From a filamentous cyanobacterium ESFC-1 (GTDB lineage Bacteria; Cyanobacteriota; Cyanobacteriia; Cyanobacteriales; Spirulinaceae): a stretch of 64,000 nt of DNA. The notes under the pieces were generated by a model that saw nothing but the letters and a program-made list of their open reading frames with translations, searched no databases and was not told where the DNA came from. The number at the start of each line of letters is the position of its first letter. Positions within the stretch are counted from its first letter, which is position 1. Below are positions 27,694 to 35,820 of the stretch, in pieces. Where the stretch lies: positions 3,205,531 to 3,269,530 of the forward strand of contig KB904821.1 of the NCBI GenBank assembly GCA_000380225.1, in the 5' to 3' direction. Both the position numbers and the translations under genes were made by a program.

Positions 27694-28081
27694 GTTTAAA
27701 TCTAATCAATGATTAACGGGTCAACTTTGCCAGTATAACGGCGGTTTTTACTTTGCGCTAGTCTCTCGTCAATTCTCCCACAAAATTAGCCGGATTTGGC
27801 ACAAAGGTTTAGTTTGGGGCGATCGCGCAGCCGCAGATTATAGCAGTCGCACTTCGGGTTAGGACGTGGTGGGGTTTGCCCTCACCTCAACCCCTCTACC
27901 ACTGAATCTCTTGGGCTTGTTTTCTAAGAATTGAGGCGGTGTCCTAACTGCTTTGACAGTTGCTATATCAAACGAGGTCACCCAGAGATCGAGCTTGAGT
28001 TGTAGCCGTTTCTCTCCTTTCCTATGTTCGCTAAAATTTGAGCAACAAGTCGCCTGAAGCAAGCAAAGGAAACAATAATTA
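27694..28081. other. Intergenic region before crtO
   Basis: The region contains a degenerate copy of the CCCTCACC(C/T)CAACCCCTCT repeat at 27879-27920 with flanking GTTAGGAC...GTCCTAAC arms (27858-27865 and 27940-27947). The rest (27950-28081) should hold the crtO promoter. No gene is seen. Confidence 0.5.
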
Positions 28082-29776
28082 ATGGAAACTTACGACGCGA
28101 TTGTCATTGGTGCAGGTCATAATGGCCTGGTTTGCGCGGCTTACCTCCTCAAAGCGGGATACAGCGTGCTACTCCTCGAAAAACGACCCGTTCCCGGCGG
28201 TGCAGCCACGACAGAAGCGATTATGCCCGATACTGCCCCTGGATTTACCTTCAATCGCTGTGCTATCGATCATGAGTTTATTCATCTGGGCCCGGTAGCC
28301 CAAGAGCTAGAGTTACACAAGTATGGCTTGAAATACCTCCCCTGTGACCCGGTGGTGTTTTGCCCCCATCCCGATGGCAAGTATTTCCTGGCGCATCAGT
28401 CGGTGGAGAAAACTTGCGCTGAAATTGCCCGCTATAGCGATCGCGATGCCCAACGTTATCGAGAATATACTCAATATTGGCAAAGTCTGGTGAGCGCGAT
28501 CGCGCCGATGTTCAATGCCCCCCCAACGGCGTTACTCGACATTACCAGCAACTTTGAGGCGGAAAACTGGAAAGATTTATTTAAAATGGCGGGTTCTCCC
28601 CAAAAAGCCCTCGATTTCGTGCGAACGATGCTCACCTCTCCCATTGATGTGATTGAGGAGTGGTTTGAAACGGAAATTGTCAAAGCCCCCCTAGCCCGTC
28701 TCGCGGCTGAAATTGGCGCACCGCCTTCCCAGAAGGGCTTGGCCATTGGGGCAATGATGATGTCGATGCGGCACAATCCGGGGATGTCTAGACCGAAAGG
28801 GGGGACGGGGGCGTTAGTGCAAGCCCTGGTCAAGTTGGTAACGTCTCTGGGTGGCAAAATATTGACCGATACGGCGGTCAAAGAGGTACTGATTGATGAT
28901 TCGGGTCAAGCGGTGGGGGTTCGCACGGCCACGGGGCAGGAATATCGCGCCGATCGCGGTATTGTGTCTAACATCGATGTGCGGCGGTTGTTTTTGCAGT
29001 TAATGGATTCTCAAGTGGTGGATGAGACCCTGCGCGATCGCGTTGAGCATAAAATTGTTAACAGTAACGAAGCCATCCTTAAAATCGATTGCGCCCTTTC
29101 TGAAGCCCCCCGTTTCGAGGCTTACAACCACCAAGACGATTATCTCATCGGGTCGATTTTGATTGCCGATTCAGTCAATCACGTTGAGAAAAATCACGCC
29201 ATGACCTTGTTTGGCGAAATTGCCCTGGATGACCCTTCGATGTACGCCGTTTGTCCCACTGTCCTTGACCCTTCTATGGCCCCCGATGGTCAGCATACCC
29301 TCTGGATTGAGTTTTTTGCCCCGTATCAAGTTGCCGGAGCCGAAGGAACAGGTTTAAATGGAACAGGGTGGACTGATAGCCTCAAAGAAAAAGTGGGCGA
29401 TCGCGTGCTTGAAAAACTCGCGCAATATGCCCCCAATCTCAAAGATTCTATCATCGCTCGTCAAGTAGAAAGTCCCGCCGAATTAGCCGAACGGTTGGGG
29501 TCATATAACGGCAATGTTTATCATATTGACATGAGCCTCGACCGCATGATTTTCCTGCGTCCTTTGCCCGAAATTGCCAACTACACCACCCCCATTAAAA
29601 ACTTATACCTCAGTGGGGCGGGCGCACATCCAGGGGGATCGATTTCGGGAATGCCAGGCCGCAACTGTGCCAATGTTTTCATCCGCAAACAGCAGGGCTT
29701 ACCTCAAAAAATGATTGACGCACAAGGTAAAACAGTTTCAGGGTTGCGATCGCTTTTCGGCGCAATTTTTAGCTAA
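28082..29776 (+). CDS. crtO: Beta-carotene ketolase CrtO-type (phytoene desaturase superfamily)
   Basis: A 564-residue flavoprotein. The N-terminal dinucleotide fold IVIGAGHNGLVCAAYL (about 6-21) is followed by LEKRPVPGGAATTE. The C-terminal LSGAGAHPGGSISGMPGRNCA (about 515-535) is the carotenoid-desaturase-type signature seen in CrtO. CrtO introduces keto groups into beta-carotene, giving echinenone and canthaxanthin, the ligands of orange carotenoid protein. Length agrees with CrtO rather than CrtP or CrtQ. The next gene begins 8 bp after its stop, so it may be the first of a longer transcript. Confidence 0.85.
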   Translation: METYDAIVIGAGHNGLVCAAYLLKAGYSVLLLEKRPVPGGAATTEAIMPDTAPGFTFNRCAIDHEFIHLGPVAQELELHKYGLKYLPCDPVVFCPHPDGKYFLAHQSVEKTCAEIARYSDRDAQRYREYTQYWQSLVSAIAPMFNAPPTALLDITSNFEAENWKDLFKMAGSPQKALDFVRTMLTSPIDVIEEWFETEIVKAPLARLAAEIGAPPSQKGLAIGAMMMSMRHNPGMSRPKGGTGALVQALVKLVTSLGGKILTDTAVKEVLIDDSGQAVGVRTATGQEYRADRGIVSNIDVRRLFLQLMDSQVVDETLRDRVEHKIVNSNEAILKIDCALSEAPRFEAYNHQDDYLIGSILIADSVNHVEKNHAMTLFGEIALDDPSMYAVCPTVLDPSMAPDGQHTLWIEFFAPYQVAGAEGTGLNGTGWTDSLKEKVGDRVLEKLAQYAPNLKDSIIARQVESPAELAERLGSYNGNVYHIDMSLDRMIFLRPLPEIANYTTPIKNLYLSGAGAHPGGSISGMPGRNCANVFIRKQQGLPQKMIDAQGKTVSGLRSLFGAIFS

Positions 29777-29784
29777 TTTTCGAG

Positions 29785-30279
29785 ATGGAAATTATCCAAC
29801 AAACTGACACTCGTCTTGAAATCCGCCATCGACCCATACTTGAATATTTTATTAGTTTGATGATGGCGGGTTTAGGCATTTATGGCGTTATCCAATTTAA
29901 TGCTCATTTTGGCTGGACGGCGTTGTGGTTTTTGGTCTTTTTGGGCAGTTTGTACGCCTTTTTTGTTTGGCATAAAGTCATTCACTGTCTGGCCGATACA
30001 AAAACGCAAACCCTCCATATTCGCAAACGCAATTTAGTCAAAACTGAAACGCGACAAAAGTATTTTTTTAGCGAAGTTTCTAGTATCGAAGTCCGCGAGA
30101 AACGCAACAAAAACGGCAAGTATTATCTCGCGTTTCTCATGCTCAAGTCGGGGGAAACAATCTATTTAGGTCGCGGCAATCGTAAGCGGAGTTTAGAAAA
30201 AAGTTTGCATCTTTTAGTAAAATCAATCGATTGTTATTATAACTTTGTGCCAAGGCCAAGCTTTTGGGATTTGTTTTAA
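29785..30279 (+). CDS. Small two-helix membrane protein, tandem paralogue 1
   Basis: A 164-residue protein starting MEIIQQTDTRLEIRHRP. Two hydrophobic helices (about 22-40 and 44-63) follow a short N-terminal strand region. The C-terminal about 95 residues resemble a bacterial PH-like sheet (IRKRNLVKTETRQKYFFSEVSSIEV, LKSGETIYLG). It is the first of four adjacent paralogues sharing QTDT-x-LEIR, the HCLAD/DCFVD turn and the ID/NC terminal motif. The function is unknown; the domain layout suggests a membrane-surface role. Confidence 0.8.
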   Translation: MEIIQQTDTRLEIRHRPILEYFISLMMAGLGIYGVIQFNAHFGWTALWFLVFLGSLYAFFVWHKVIHCLADTKTQTLHIRKRNLVKTETRQKYFFSEVSSIEVREKRNKNGKYYLAFLMLKSGETIYLGRGNRKRSLEKSLHLLVKSIDCYYNFVPRPSFWDLF

Positions 30280-30348
30280 AGCGATAAAGATAACCAACCC
30301 AATTTTGTTGGATTTCGTCATAAAGAGCCTTTTAAATTAATTTGAGCT

Positions 30349-30819
30349 ATGAAGATTATCCGACAAACTGATACCTCTCTGGAAATTCGCTATCTGCCTA
30401 CTGACGAATGGCTATGGGCTGGCGAATTGATGATTCCAGGCATTTATGGCACGATCGAATTTAATACTTGGGGTAGAGCGTTTTGGTTTTTAATATTTTT
30501 GTTGGGTAGTTACATCTTTTTCTTTTGGTCTAAAATTAGGCACTGTCTTGCAGACCAAACCACCCAAGCATTTTATATTCGCGATCGCAATTTAGTCAGA
30601 ACAGAAACTCGACAAAAGCATTTTTTTAGCGAAATTTCTAACTTGGAAATCCGCGAGGATCGCAATACAGAAAACTGGACATATTATGCGTATCTTAATC
30701 TCAAGTCGGGTGAAAAAGTTGATCTGGGTACTGACACTCACAATAAGCGGAATTTAGAAAAATGCCTGCGCCCTTTAGCCAAATTAATCGATTGCCCCTA
30801 TAATTTTGTGTCGAAATAA
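30349..30819 (+). CDS. Small two-helix membrane protein, tandem paralogue 2
   Basis: A 156-residue homologue of the preceding gene with the same order: MKIIRQTDTSLEIRYLP, two membrane helices, HCLADQTTQAFYIRDRNLVRTETRQK, then LKSGEKVDLG. It is most similar to paralogue 3, with which it shares long DNA identity from 30346 on, including the upstream GTTGGATTTCGTCAT spacer. Recent tandem duplication is the simplest explanation. Confidence 0.8.
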   Translation: MKIIRQTDTSLEIRYLPTDEWLWAGELMIPGIYGTIEFNTWGRAFWFLIFLLGSYIFFFWSKIRHCLADQTTQAFYIRDRNLVRTETRQKHFFSEISNLEIREDRNTENWTYYAYLNLKSGEKVDLGTDTHNKRNLEKCLRPLAKLIDCPYNFVSK

Positions 30820-30916
30820 AAAAGCTTTTGGGATTTTCTTCATAGGGGTAAGGAGAAATAACTGGCACAATATTGTTGGATTTCGTCATGAAAAGCCTTT
30901 TTAGTTAATTTTAGCC

Positions 30917-31411
30917 ATGAAGATTATCAGACAAACCGATACCTCTCTGGAAATTCGCTATCTACCTACTGACAAATGGATAGAGGCTTGCGCAATTATG
31001 ATTTGGGGCTTTTTGGGCGTTCTCGAATATATGATTGAATTAGATGCTTTTCTGATGGCGGTTTGTGTTTTATTCCTTTTATGGAGTAGTTACATCTTTT
31101 TATTTTCGTCTAAAATTAGGCACTGTCTTGCAGACCAAACCACCCAAGCGTTTTATATTCGCGATCGCAATTTAGTCAGAACAGAAACTCTACAAAAGTA
31201 TTTTTTTAGCGAAATTTCTAACTTGGAAATCCGCGAGGAAAAAACCAGACACGGCTGGGAATATTTCGCGTATCTTAATCTCAAGTCGGGTGAGAAAATT
31301 GATCTGGCTCAAGAAAGTATGCGGGATTTAGAAACAAGCCTGCGTCCTTTAGCTAAATTAATCAATTGTCCCTATAATTTGGTACCGCAAGAAACAAGCT
31401 TTCTGAACTAG
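30917..31411 (+). CDS. Small two-helix membrane protein, tandem paralogue 3
   Basis: A 164-residue homologue whose N-terminal (IIRQTDTSLEIRYLPTDKW) and middle (IRHCLADQTTQAFYIRDRN) parts are nearly identical to paralogue 2. The membrane segments have diverged strongly. That pattern of conserved PH-like part and variable transmembrane part fits selection or relaxed constraint on the helices. No function is known. Confidence 0.8.
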   Translation: MKIIRQTDTSLEIRYLPTDKWIEACAIMIWGFLGVLEYMIELDAFLMAVCVLFLLWSSYIFLFSSKIRHCLADQTTQAFYIRDRNLVRTETLQKYFFSEISNLEIREEKTRHGWEYFAYLNLKSGEKIDLAQESMRDLETSLRPLAKLINCPYNLVPQETSFLN

Positions 31412-31443
31412 CTTTACAGGAATAGGGATAACAGACACAATAT

Positions 31444-31527
31444 AGTTGGGTTTCGTCCCTCAAACCAATCTACAATTCAAGAAAGGGCGCGATCGCGAGG
31501 TCAATCAAAAGCCACTTGATAGATTTG
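31444..31527. repeat. Direct repeat A: duplicate of the 3' end of the cyclase gene and its flank
   Basis: This 84-bp stretch matches 34401-34484 at close to 88 % by eye, in the same orientation. On the minus strand it keeps the last seven codons and stop of the REC-cyclase gene (IYQVAFD*). The repeats bracket paralogue 4, a paralogue remnant and the R-M genes. Confidence 0.85.
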
Positions 31528-31537
31528 AATTTTAGCT

Positions 31538-32047
31538 ATGAAAGTTATCAAACAAACCGATACTTATATTAAAATTCGCCATTTGCCTGTTATCAACTGG
31601 GTTGCGGCGTTTGCGGCTGCGGGTTTCAGTATTTATGGCATTATTCAAGCTCATCCTGAATTGCCGTGGGTAGTGGTTTGGTTTTTGATGCTTCTAGGCA
31701 GTCTTTACATCTTTTTCTTTGGGCTTAAAGTTATTGACTGCTTTGTGGATAAAACTCGCAAAATTCTTTATATTCGCAAACGTAATTTAATCAAAATAAA
31801 AACTCACAAGCATTTTTTAAGCGAAGTTTCTAATGTTGAAATCTGCGAAGAGCATGGTGCAGATCATTGGGAATACTACGCGTTTATTAATCTCAAGTCC
31901 GGTGAAAGAATTTATCTAGGTACGGAAACAAAGCAGAATCTAGAAAAAGTTTTGCATCCTTTAGCAAAATTAATCGATTGTCCCTTGGAGTTTGTGCCGA
32001 AAGAAAAAAGCTTTTGGGATATATTTTACGGAAGAAGGGAAAGATAA
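31538..32047 (+). CDS. Small two-helix membrane protein, tandem paralogue 4
   Basis: A 169-residue, more divergent member of the same family (MKVIKQTDTYIKIRHLP; helices about 20-38 and 44-62; IRKRNLIKIKTHKHFLSEVSNVEI; LKSGERIYLG). It is separated from paralogue 3 by the 84-bp repeat A, so it lies inside the segment bracketed by the direct repeats. The C-terminal SFWDIF motif matches SFWDLF of paralogue 1. Confidence 0.8.
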   Translation: MKVIKQTDTYIKIRHLPVINWVAAFAAAGFSIYGIIQAHPELPWVVVWFLMLLGSLYIFFFGLKVIDCFVDKTRKILYIRKRNLIKIKTHKHFLSEVSNVEICEEHGADHWEYYAFINLKSGERIYLGTETKQNLEKVLHPLAKLIDCPLEFVPKEKSFWDIFYGRRER

Positions 32048-32065
32048 ATAGTGAGGCAAAACTCA

Positions 32066-32133
32066 TCGGTTATTTTTATAACTTTGTACCAAGACAAAGC
32101 TTTTAAAATTTGTTTTAGAGGGATAAGTATAAC
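32066..32133 (+). pseudogene. Remnant of a fifth paralogue (3' end only)
   Basis: The sequence aligns with the last ~20 codons and 3' flank of paralogue 1 (30225-30295): TATAACTTTGT-CCAAG-C-AAGCTTTT and TTGTTTTA-AG-GATAA-ATAAC are shared. No start or body remains. The antisense of its last bases encodes the final residues and stop of the methyltransferase gene, which marks a junction. Confidence 0.7.
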
Positions 32134-33677
32134 TGCCGATATTTCGCTGGCTTTTGCCAAAATAAACTCGGATCGCTCGGCCAGTTGGGCTGTTGATCGG
32201 AAGAAGCTATGTTAGCAAATTCTATCTCAGCATAAGGTAGGAGCGATCGCCAATTAATTTGAGTCAGTAAAGCTGTAAAATCGAGACGTTTTAACAGCTT
32301 TTTAGTAATCGGGCGTTTTGCGTCAGGAAATAGCCAAGACTGGATTAATTCTAGAGACAAAGGATGATTCAGTAAGCAAGTTAAAAAAGCCGCTTGTTCG
32401 GGAGAATCACAGGGAATAAAATAACAAGTATCATCGAGTACAATCGGACGGTTATTGACTAAACCAAGCGCTCGAAAGCGAGGATTTTTGTGTAAACCAG
32501 ATATGGCAACTTTATAAGCTGAAAAAGTATATTCTCCTATTCCGAAAATGGCAAAAAGGGGTTGATTGCGATAGATTGACGATTTGCGGTTATCGAAGAT
32601 AGTTTTATGTTGAGTTAAATAACGCCATAATTGCGGTGCAATTTGCTTGAGTTTTAGGGTATCTTCCCCTAAAAACTGTTGAGTTAAAATGACTGCTTTT
32701 TCAGTGGTAACTTCTTTTTGCTTAAACAACTGGGTACTTTTATATAAAGGATAAATATAATCAGCTTCAACGGTAACTAATTCCCCAACTTTATTATAAA
32801 GTGAACCATCCTCATTATAATTTAGCTCCATTACTGACGCTGCATCATGTTTAACACCTTGTCTCCAAATCAGAGGACATTCACCATCAGCAAAGGCAAA
32901 CTTATAATAACTGTTAATATTGCTCACCACTCGCTGGTTAACAATTCCCATTTCTGTATAGGGTTTTGTAGCTTCTAAACTACGATAAACCGGGACATTA
33001 TACTGTACTTTTCCTTGTCCTAGGCAGAGTTTAAATAAACCAGCACCAACCGAGACACCAAAGCTTTTTTTCGCATCAATTTTCCATAGGGATGCAGCGA
33101 TAACAGGAAGTTGGCGATCGCTGGCAAATTCTAATACTTTTCGGGCTACAGAAAGTTTACAAAGTAACGCAATTGTGATTTCTTCTGAGGCCAATTCTTG
33201 TAATATTTTCAACCAAATATATTCGGTGAGATCGAAGTTAGAACTTCCGGTAATGGCTTCGAGTCCCTTGAGATTTTTAAGGTTTGATTTCTGGGGAACA
33301 TTGTTACTATTTTCGCGGCTGAGTTGGGCAATATTAATCCAAGGGGGATTACCAATCACTAAAAGTTTACCCGCAGTTTGCCATTGCAGATCGCGTTTGA
33401 GATCGAAATTAAATAGTTGCTGATGGTGGATTTGAATTCTTGTTGTTGAACAGCAATTTTTGATGTGTTCAAGTTCATTGATATAAGATGATTGTAGTTC
33501 AATTCCTTGAATTTCTTGTGGTGGTTTTTCTAAGCCTAATAATCCTTGAATAAAATTACCGCGGCCACAAGCGGGTTCTAAAACTCTAGAATAATTTTGA
33601 CCCGAAATATCAAGTCGTTGTAAGATTAATTTAACTAAATAGGGTGGGGTCTGGAAGTCACCTAGAGTTTTCTTCAT
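32115..33677 (-). CDS. Type II N6-adenine DNA methyltransferase (Eco57I/TaqI-like)
   Basis: A 520-residue methyltransferase. Motif I-like VLEPACGRGNFIQGLL (about 32-47) binds S-adenosylmethionine, and NPPWI (about 111-115) is catalytic motif IV for N6-adenine methylation. The C-terminal half (about 230-520) is a target-recognition region typical of this class. The start overlaps the end of the endonuclease gene by 20 bp, so the pair is translationally coupled. The last residues (YLSL*) are encoded by the antisense of a paralogue remnant, so the 3' end was probably acquired at the insertion junction. The recognition site cannot be read from the sequence. Confidence 0.88.
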   Translation of the reverse strand: MKKTLGDFQTPPYLVKLILQRLDISGQNYSRVLEPACGRGNFIQGLLGLEKPPQEIQGIELQSSYINELEHIKNCCSTTRIQIHHQQLFNFDLKRDLQWQTAGKLLVIGNPPWINIAQLSRENSNNVPQKSNLKNLKGLEAITGSSNFDLTEYIWLKILQELASEEITIALLCKLSVARKVLEFASDRQLPVIAASLWKIDAKKSFGVSVGAGLFKLCLGQGKVQYNVPVYRSLEATKPYTEMGIVNQRVVSNINSYYKFAFADGECPLIWRQGVKHDAASVMELNYNEDGSLYNKVGELVTVEADYIYPLYKSTQLFKQKEVTTEKAVILTQQFLGEDTLKLKQIAPQLWRYLTQHKTIFDNRKSSIYRNQPLFAIFGIGEYTFSAYKVAISGLHKNPRFRALGLVNNRPIVLDDTCYFIPCDSPEQAAFLTCLLNHPLSLELIQSWLFPDAKRPITKKLLKRLDFTALLTQINWRSLLPYAEIEFANIASSDQQPNWPSDPSLFWQKPAKYRQLYLSL

Positions 33678-34332
33678 TAAGTAAATTTTCTACTCCGACA
33701 ACGGAATTTTCAGTTGCGATCGCGATAACGCGACGGTACTGTAATCGCCATTGTAAAGCATTGGAGATGGTTAAATAGCCTTGATTGGGCGGTTGTGTCA
33801 AAATTCGCTGTGCCATCATATTTCGTCCTACTTCATCAAGCGGCAAATTTCGTTCTTCGAGAAAAGCGACAATATCATCTAAATTGCCATTGCGTCGCAA
33901 AATTTCACGAATCCCGTAAGAGGTTTGATAATCCGCAGTGCGATCGCGTTCTACAAAAACTACATTTTCAATGGATAACCGTGCTGTTCGACATAAATTA
34001 TCGTCTGTTTTATGATAAACAAAAATCAATAAGTTATAGCCCAAACCATAAATTTTTTGAGAGGCATCTCGAAAAGGAGAAGATGATTGAGGTTGTCGTC
34101 TGGAAGTGACTTTTAAATCGACTTCTAACTCAGGAAAATCAATGCCACTGGCTGTATTTCCTGGAGTATAAATATAACGGCTGCTTAAGTATTGATTAAA
34201 AGCCTTTTCCACATAAGTCCCGATTGCTTTACCATCAGTAATACCATAGATTTGATTGATTGTTACATCGCTGAGAGTTGTTGCAAATTGATAAGCTGAA
34301 TATTTGAGTGTTGATAATGTGAGGAATTCCAT
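33658..34332 (-). CDS. Probable type II restriction endonuclease
   Basis: A 224-residue protein encoded directly upstream of, and overlapping, the methyltransferase gene. SGIDFPELEVDLKVTS near residues 62-77 is a plausible PD-(D/E)XK core (D...E/D-x-K). The rest has no recognisable domain. The gene order endonuclease-methyltransferase with overlap supports the call; no family name is assigned. GC content is lower than in the neighbours, as is common in mobile R-M systems. Confidence 0.75.
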   Translation of the reverse strand: MEFLTLSTLKYSAYQFATTLSDVTINQIYGITDGKAIGTYVEKAFNQYLSSRYIYTPGNTASGIDFPELEVDLKVTSRRQPQSSSPFRDASQKIYGLGYNLLIFVYHKTDDNLCRTARLSIENVVFVERDRTADYQTSYGIREILRRNGNLDDIVAFLEERNLPLDEVGRNMMAQRILTQPPNQGYLTISNALQWRLQYRRVIAIATENSVVGVENLLNEENSR

Positions 34333-34400
34333 TGATAATTGAATACTGATGCCGATATTCTTAAAATTAAGTAGCGAATTGGCTGAAATATTTTGGCGTA

Positions 34401-34484
34401 AGTTGGGTTTTGTCCCTCAATCTAATTTATCATTCAAGAAAAAGCGCGATCGCGAAGTCAATCAAAAGCCACTTGATAAATTTT
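34401..34484. repeat. Direct repeat B: 3' end of the cyclase gene and flank
   Basis: This is the partner of repeat A at 31444-31527, offset by 2957 bp. It begins AGTTGGGTTTTGTCCCTCAA and includes the genuine last codons of the REC-cyclase gene. Confidence 0.85.
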
Positions 34485-35561
34485 TAAAGCTTGTTGTTTG
34501 CCGCGAGGGGCAATAGTATCGAGATAGCGAAACTCGCAGGCATTTGAGGCGGTGTGGTGGGCGATCGCCTGGGCGCTGACGATAATATCACAATGATAAG
34601 TTTTGGTCAGTTCTTCGAGACGGGCGGCGGTGTTGACGACATCGCCAATTACCGTAGAATCCATACGAGAATCTGACCCTACTGTACCAATTACGCCAAT
34701 TCCCGAATGAATGCCTATGCCGATTCTGACGCTTTGGGTGAGGTTGTAGGCTTGTCGTTGTTGGTTAAATTCCTGTAAACTGTGAGTCATGGCTGTGGCG
34801 GCAGCTAAGGCATCGTTGGCGTGACAATCATCGCGATCGAAGACGGCCATAATTGCGTCACCGAGGAATTTATCAATAAAGCCGTTATGCTGGGCGATCG
34901 CTTCACTCATGCGCGTAAAAAAGGCATTCAGCCAGCGAAAGGTATCGAGGGCGGGTTGGGACTCGGAAATGGCGGTAAAGGAGCGAATATCGGCAAATAA
35001 AATCGTTAATTCTTCTTCTCTGGCATTGCCTAACTGAATCGAATCAACCCCTTGGGGGGCAATGCGATTTAAAAATTGTTCGGGGACAAATAAGCGGAAT
35101 TTTTCGGATAAATGTTCGCTGATTTGCCAAGCAGCGTTGGCTTTGTCTAGATTTTCGCGACTAAATTCGAGGCGACTTTTTGAGTTGCGAAGCTGATTTA
35201 ATTCGAGTAGACTCTTGATTTTTGCAAGCAGTAAACGGCTGTTAATGGGTTTGGTGATATAATCATCTCCCATCGTTTCTAAACCCTTGAGACGGGCTTC
35301 TTCGTTGTCTAATGCCGTCAAAAAAATGATGGGGGTAGCTTGTAGCGCCTCGTTTTCTCGCAAACCTTGGCACACTTCAAAGCCGTCCATATCCGGCATC
35401 ATTACGTCTAAAAGGACTAAATCGGGTGGTGTGGCTTGGGCTATTTCTAGAGCTTCTGTGCCAGAAGATGCTGATTGGGTAACATAGCCTTCGATCCGCA
35501 ACAGTTCTTCTAGCAATAATAAGTTAGTGGGTTCGTCATCAACTAATAAAATCCGGGGCAT
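34458..35561 (-). CDS. Response regulator with class III adenylate/guanylate cyclase domain
   Basis: A 367-residue protein. REC domain about 2-120, with DDEPTN and phospho-acceptor Asp in LVLLDVMMPDMDG near residue 52. A short linker leads to a class III cyclase domain (about 180-345): metal Asp residues in ILFADIRSF, substrate-base region GFIDKFLGDAIMAVF, and STVIGDVVNTAARLEE with transition-state Asn/Arg. The lysine-plus-Thr/Asp pattern favours ATP, giving cAMP. It lies 260 bp downstream of the hybrid kinase gene on the same strand, a likely phosphotransfer partner. Its 3' end has been duplicated 3 kb away. Confidence 0.9.
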   Translation of the reverse strand: MPRILLVDDEPTNLLLLEELLRIEGYVTQSASSGTEALEIAQATPPDLVLLDVMMPDMDGFEVCQGLRENEALQATPIIFLTALDNEEARLKGLETMGDDYITKPINSRLLLAKIKSLLELNQLRNSKSRLEFSRENLDKANAAWQISEHLSEKFRLFVPEQFLNRIAPQGVDSIQLGNAREEELTILFADIRSFTAISESQPALDTFRWLNAFFTRMSEAIAQHNGFIDKFLGDAIMAVFDRDDCHANDALAAATAMTHSLQEFNQQRQAYNLTQSVRIGIGIHSGIGVIGTVGSDSRMDSTVIGDVVNTAARLEELTKTYHCDIIVSAQAIAHHTASNACEFRYLDTIAPRGKQQALKIYQVAFD

Positions 35562-35820
35562 ATTTTTGGGGTTACGAATCGCATCGTCGATAAAATCGGA
35601 TTGAGATTACTAAAAACTTAGATGACCCTAGGTGCGATCGCCCTCGCTACTTTTTCTATTTCATCACATTGCCTGCAATGAAACCTTTAAGGGCTTAATA
35701 TTAAAGTCAAAAGCTTATTGAAACTTTTACACTTTATTTATAATTTTAACCCAAAATAAGTTAATTTTGGTTAAGGAACCCTTTTCTTTACATTTCGGAA
35801 ACAGGAGATTCAGGATTATT

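Noticed and set aside
31444..34484. Integrative element with integrase
   Set aside because: The direct repeats look att-like, but no integrase, excisionase or tRNA target was found, so only an R-M island is claimed.
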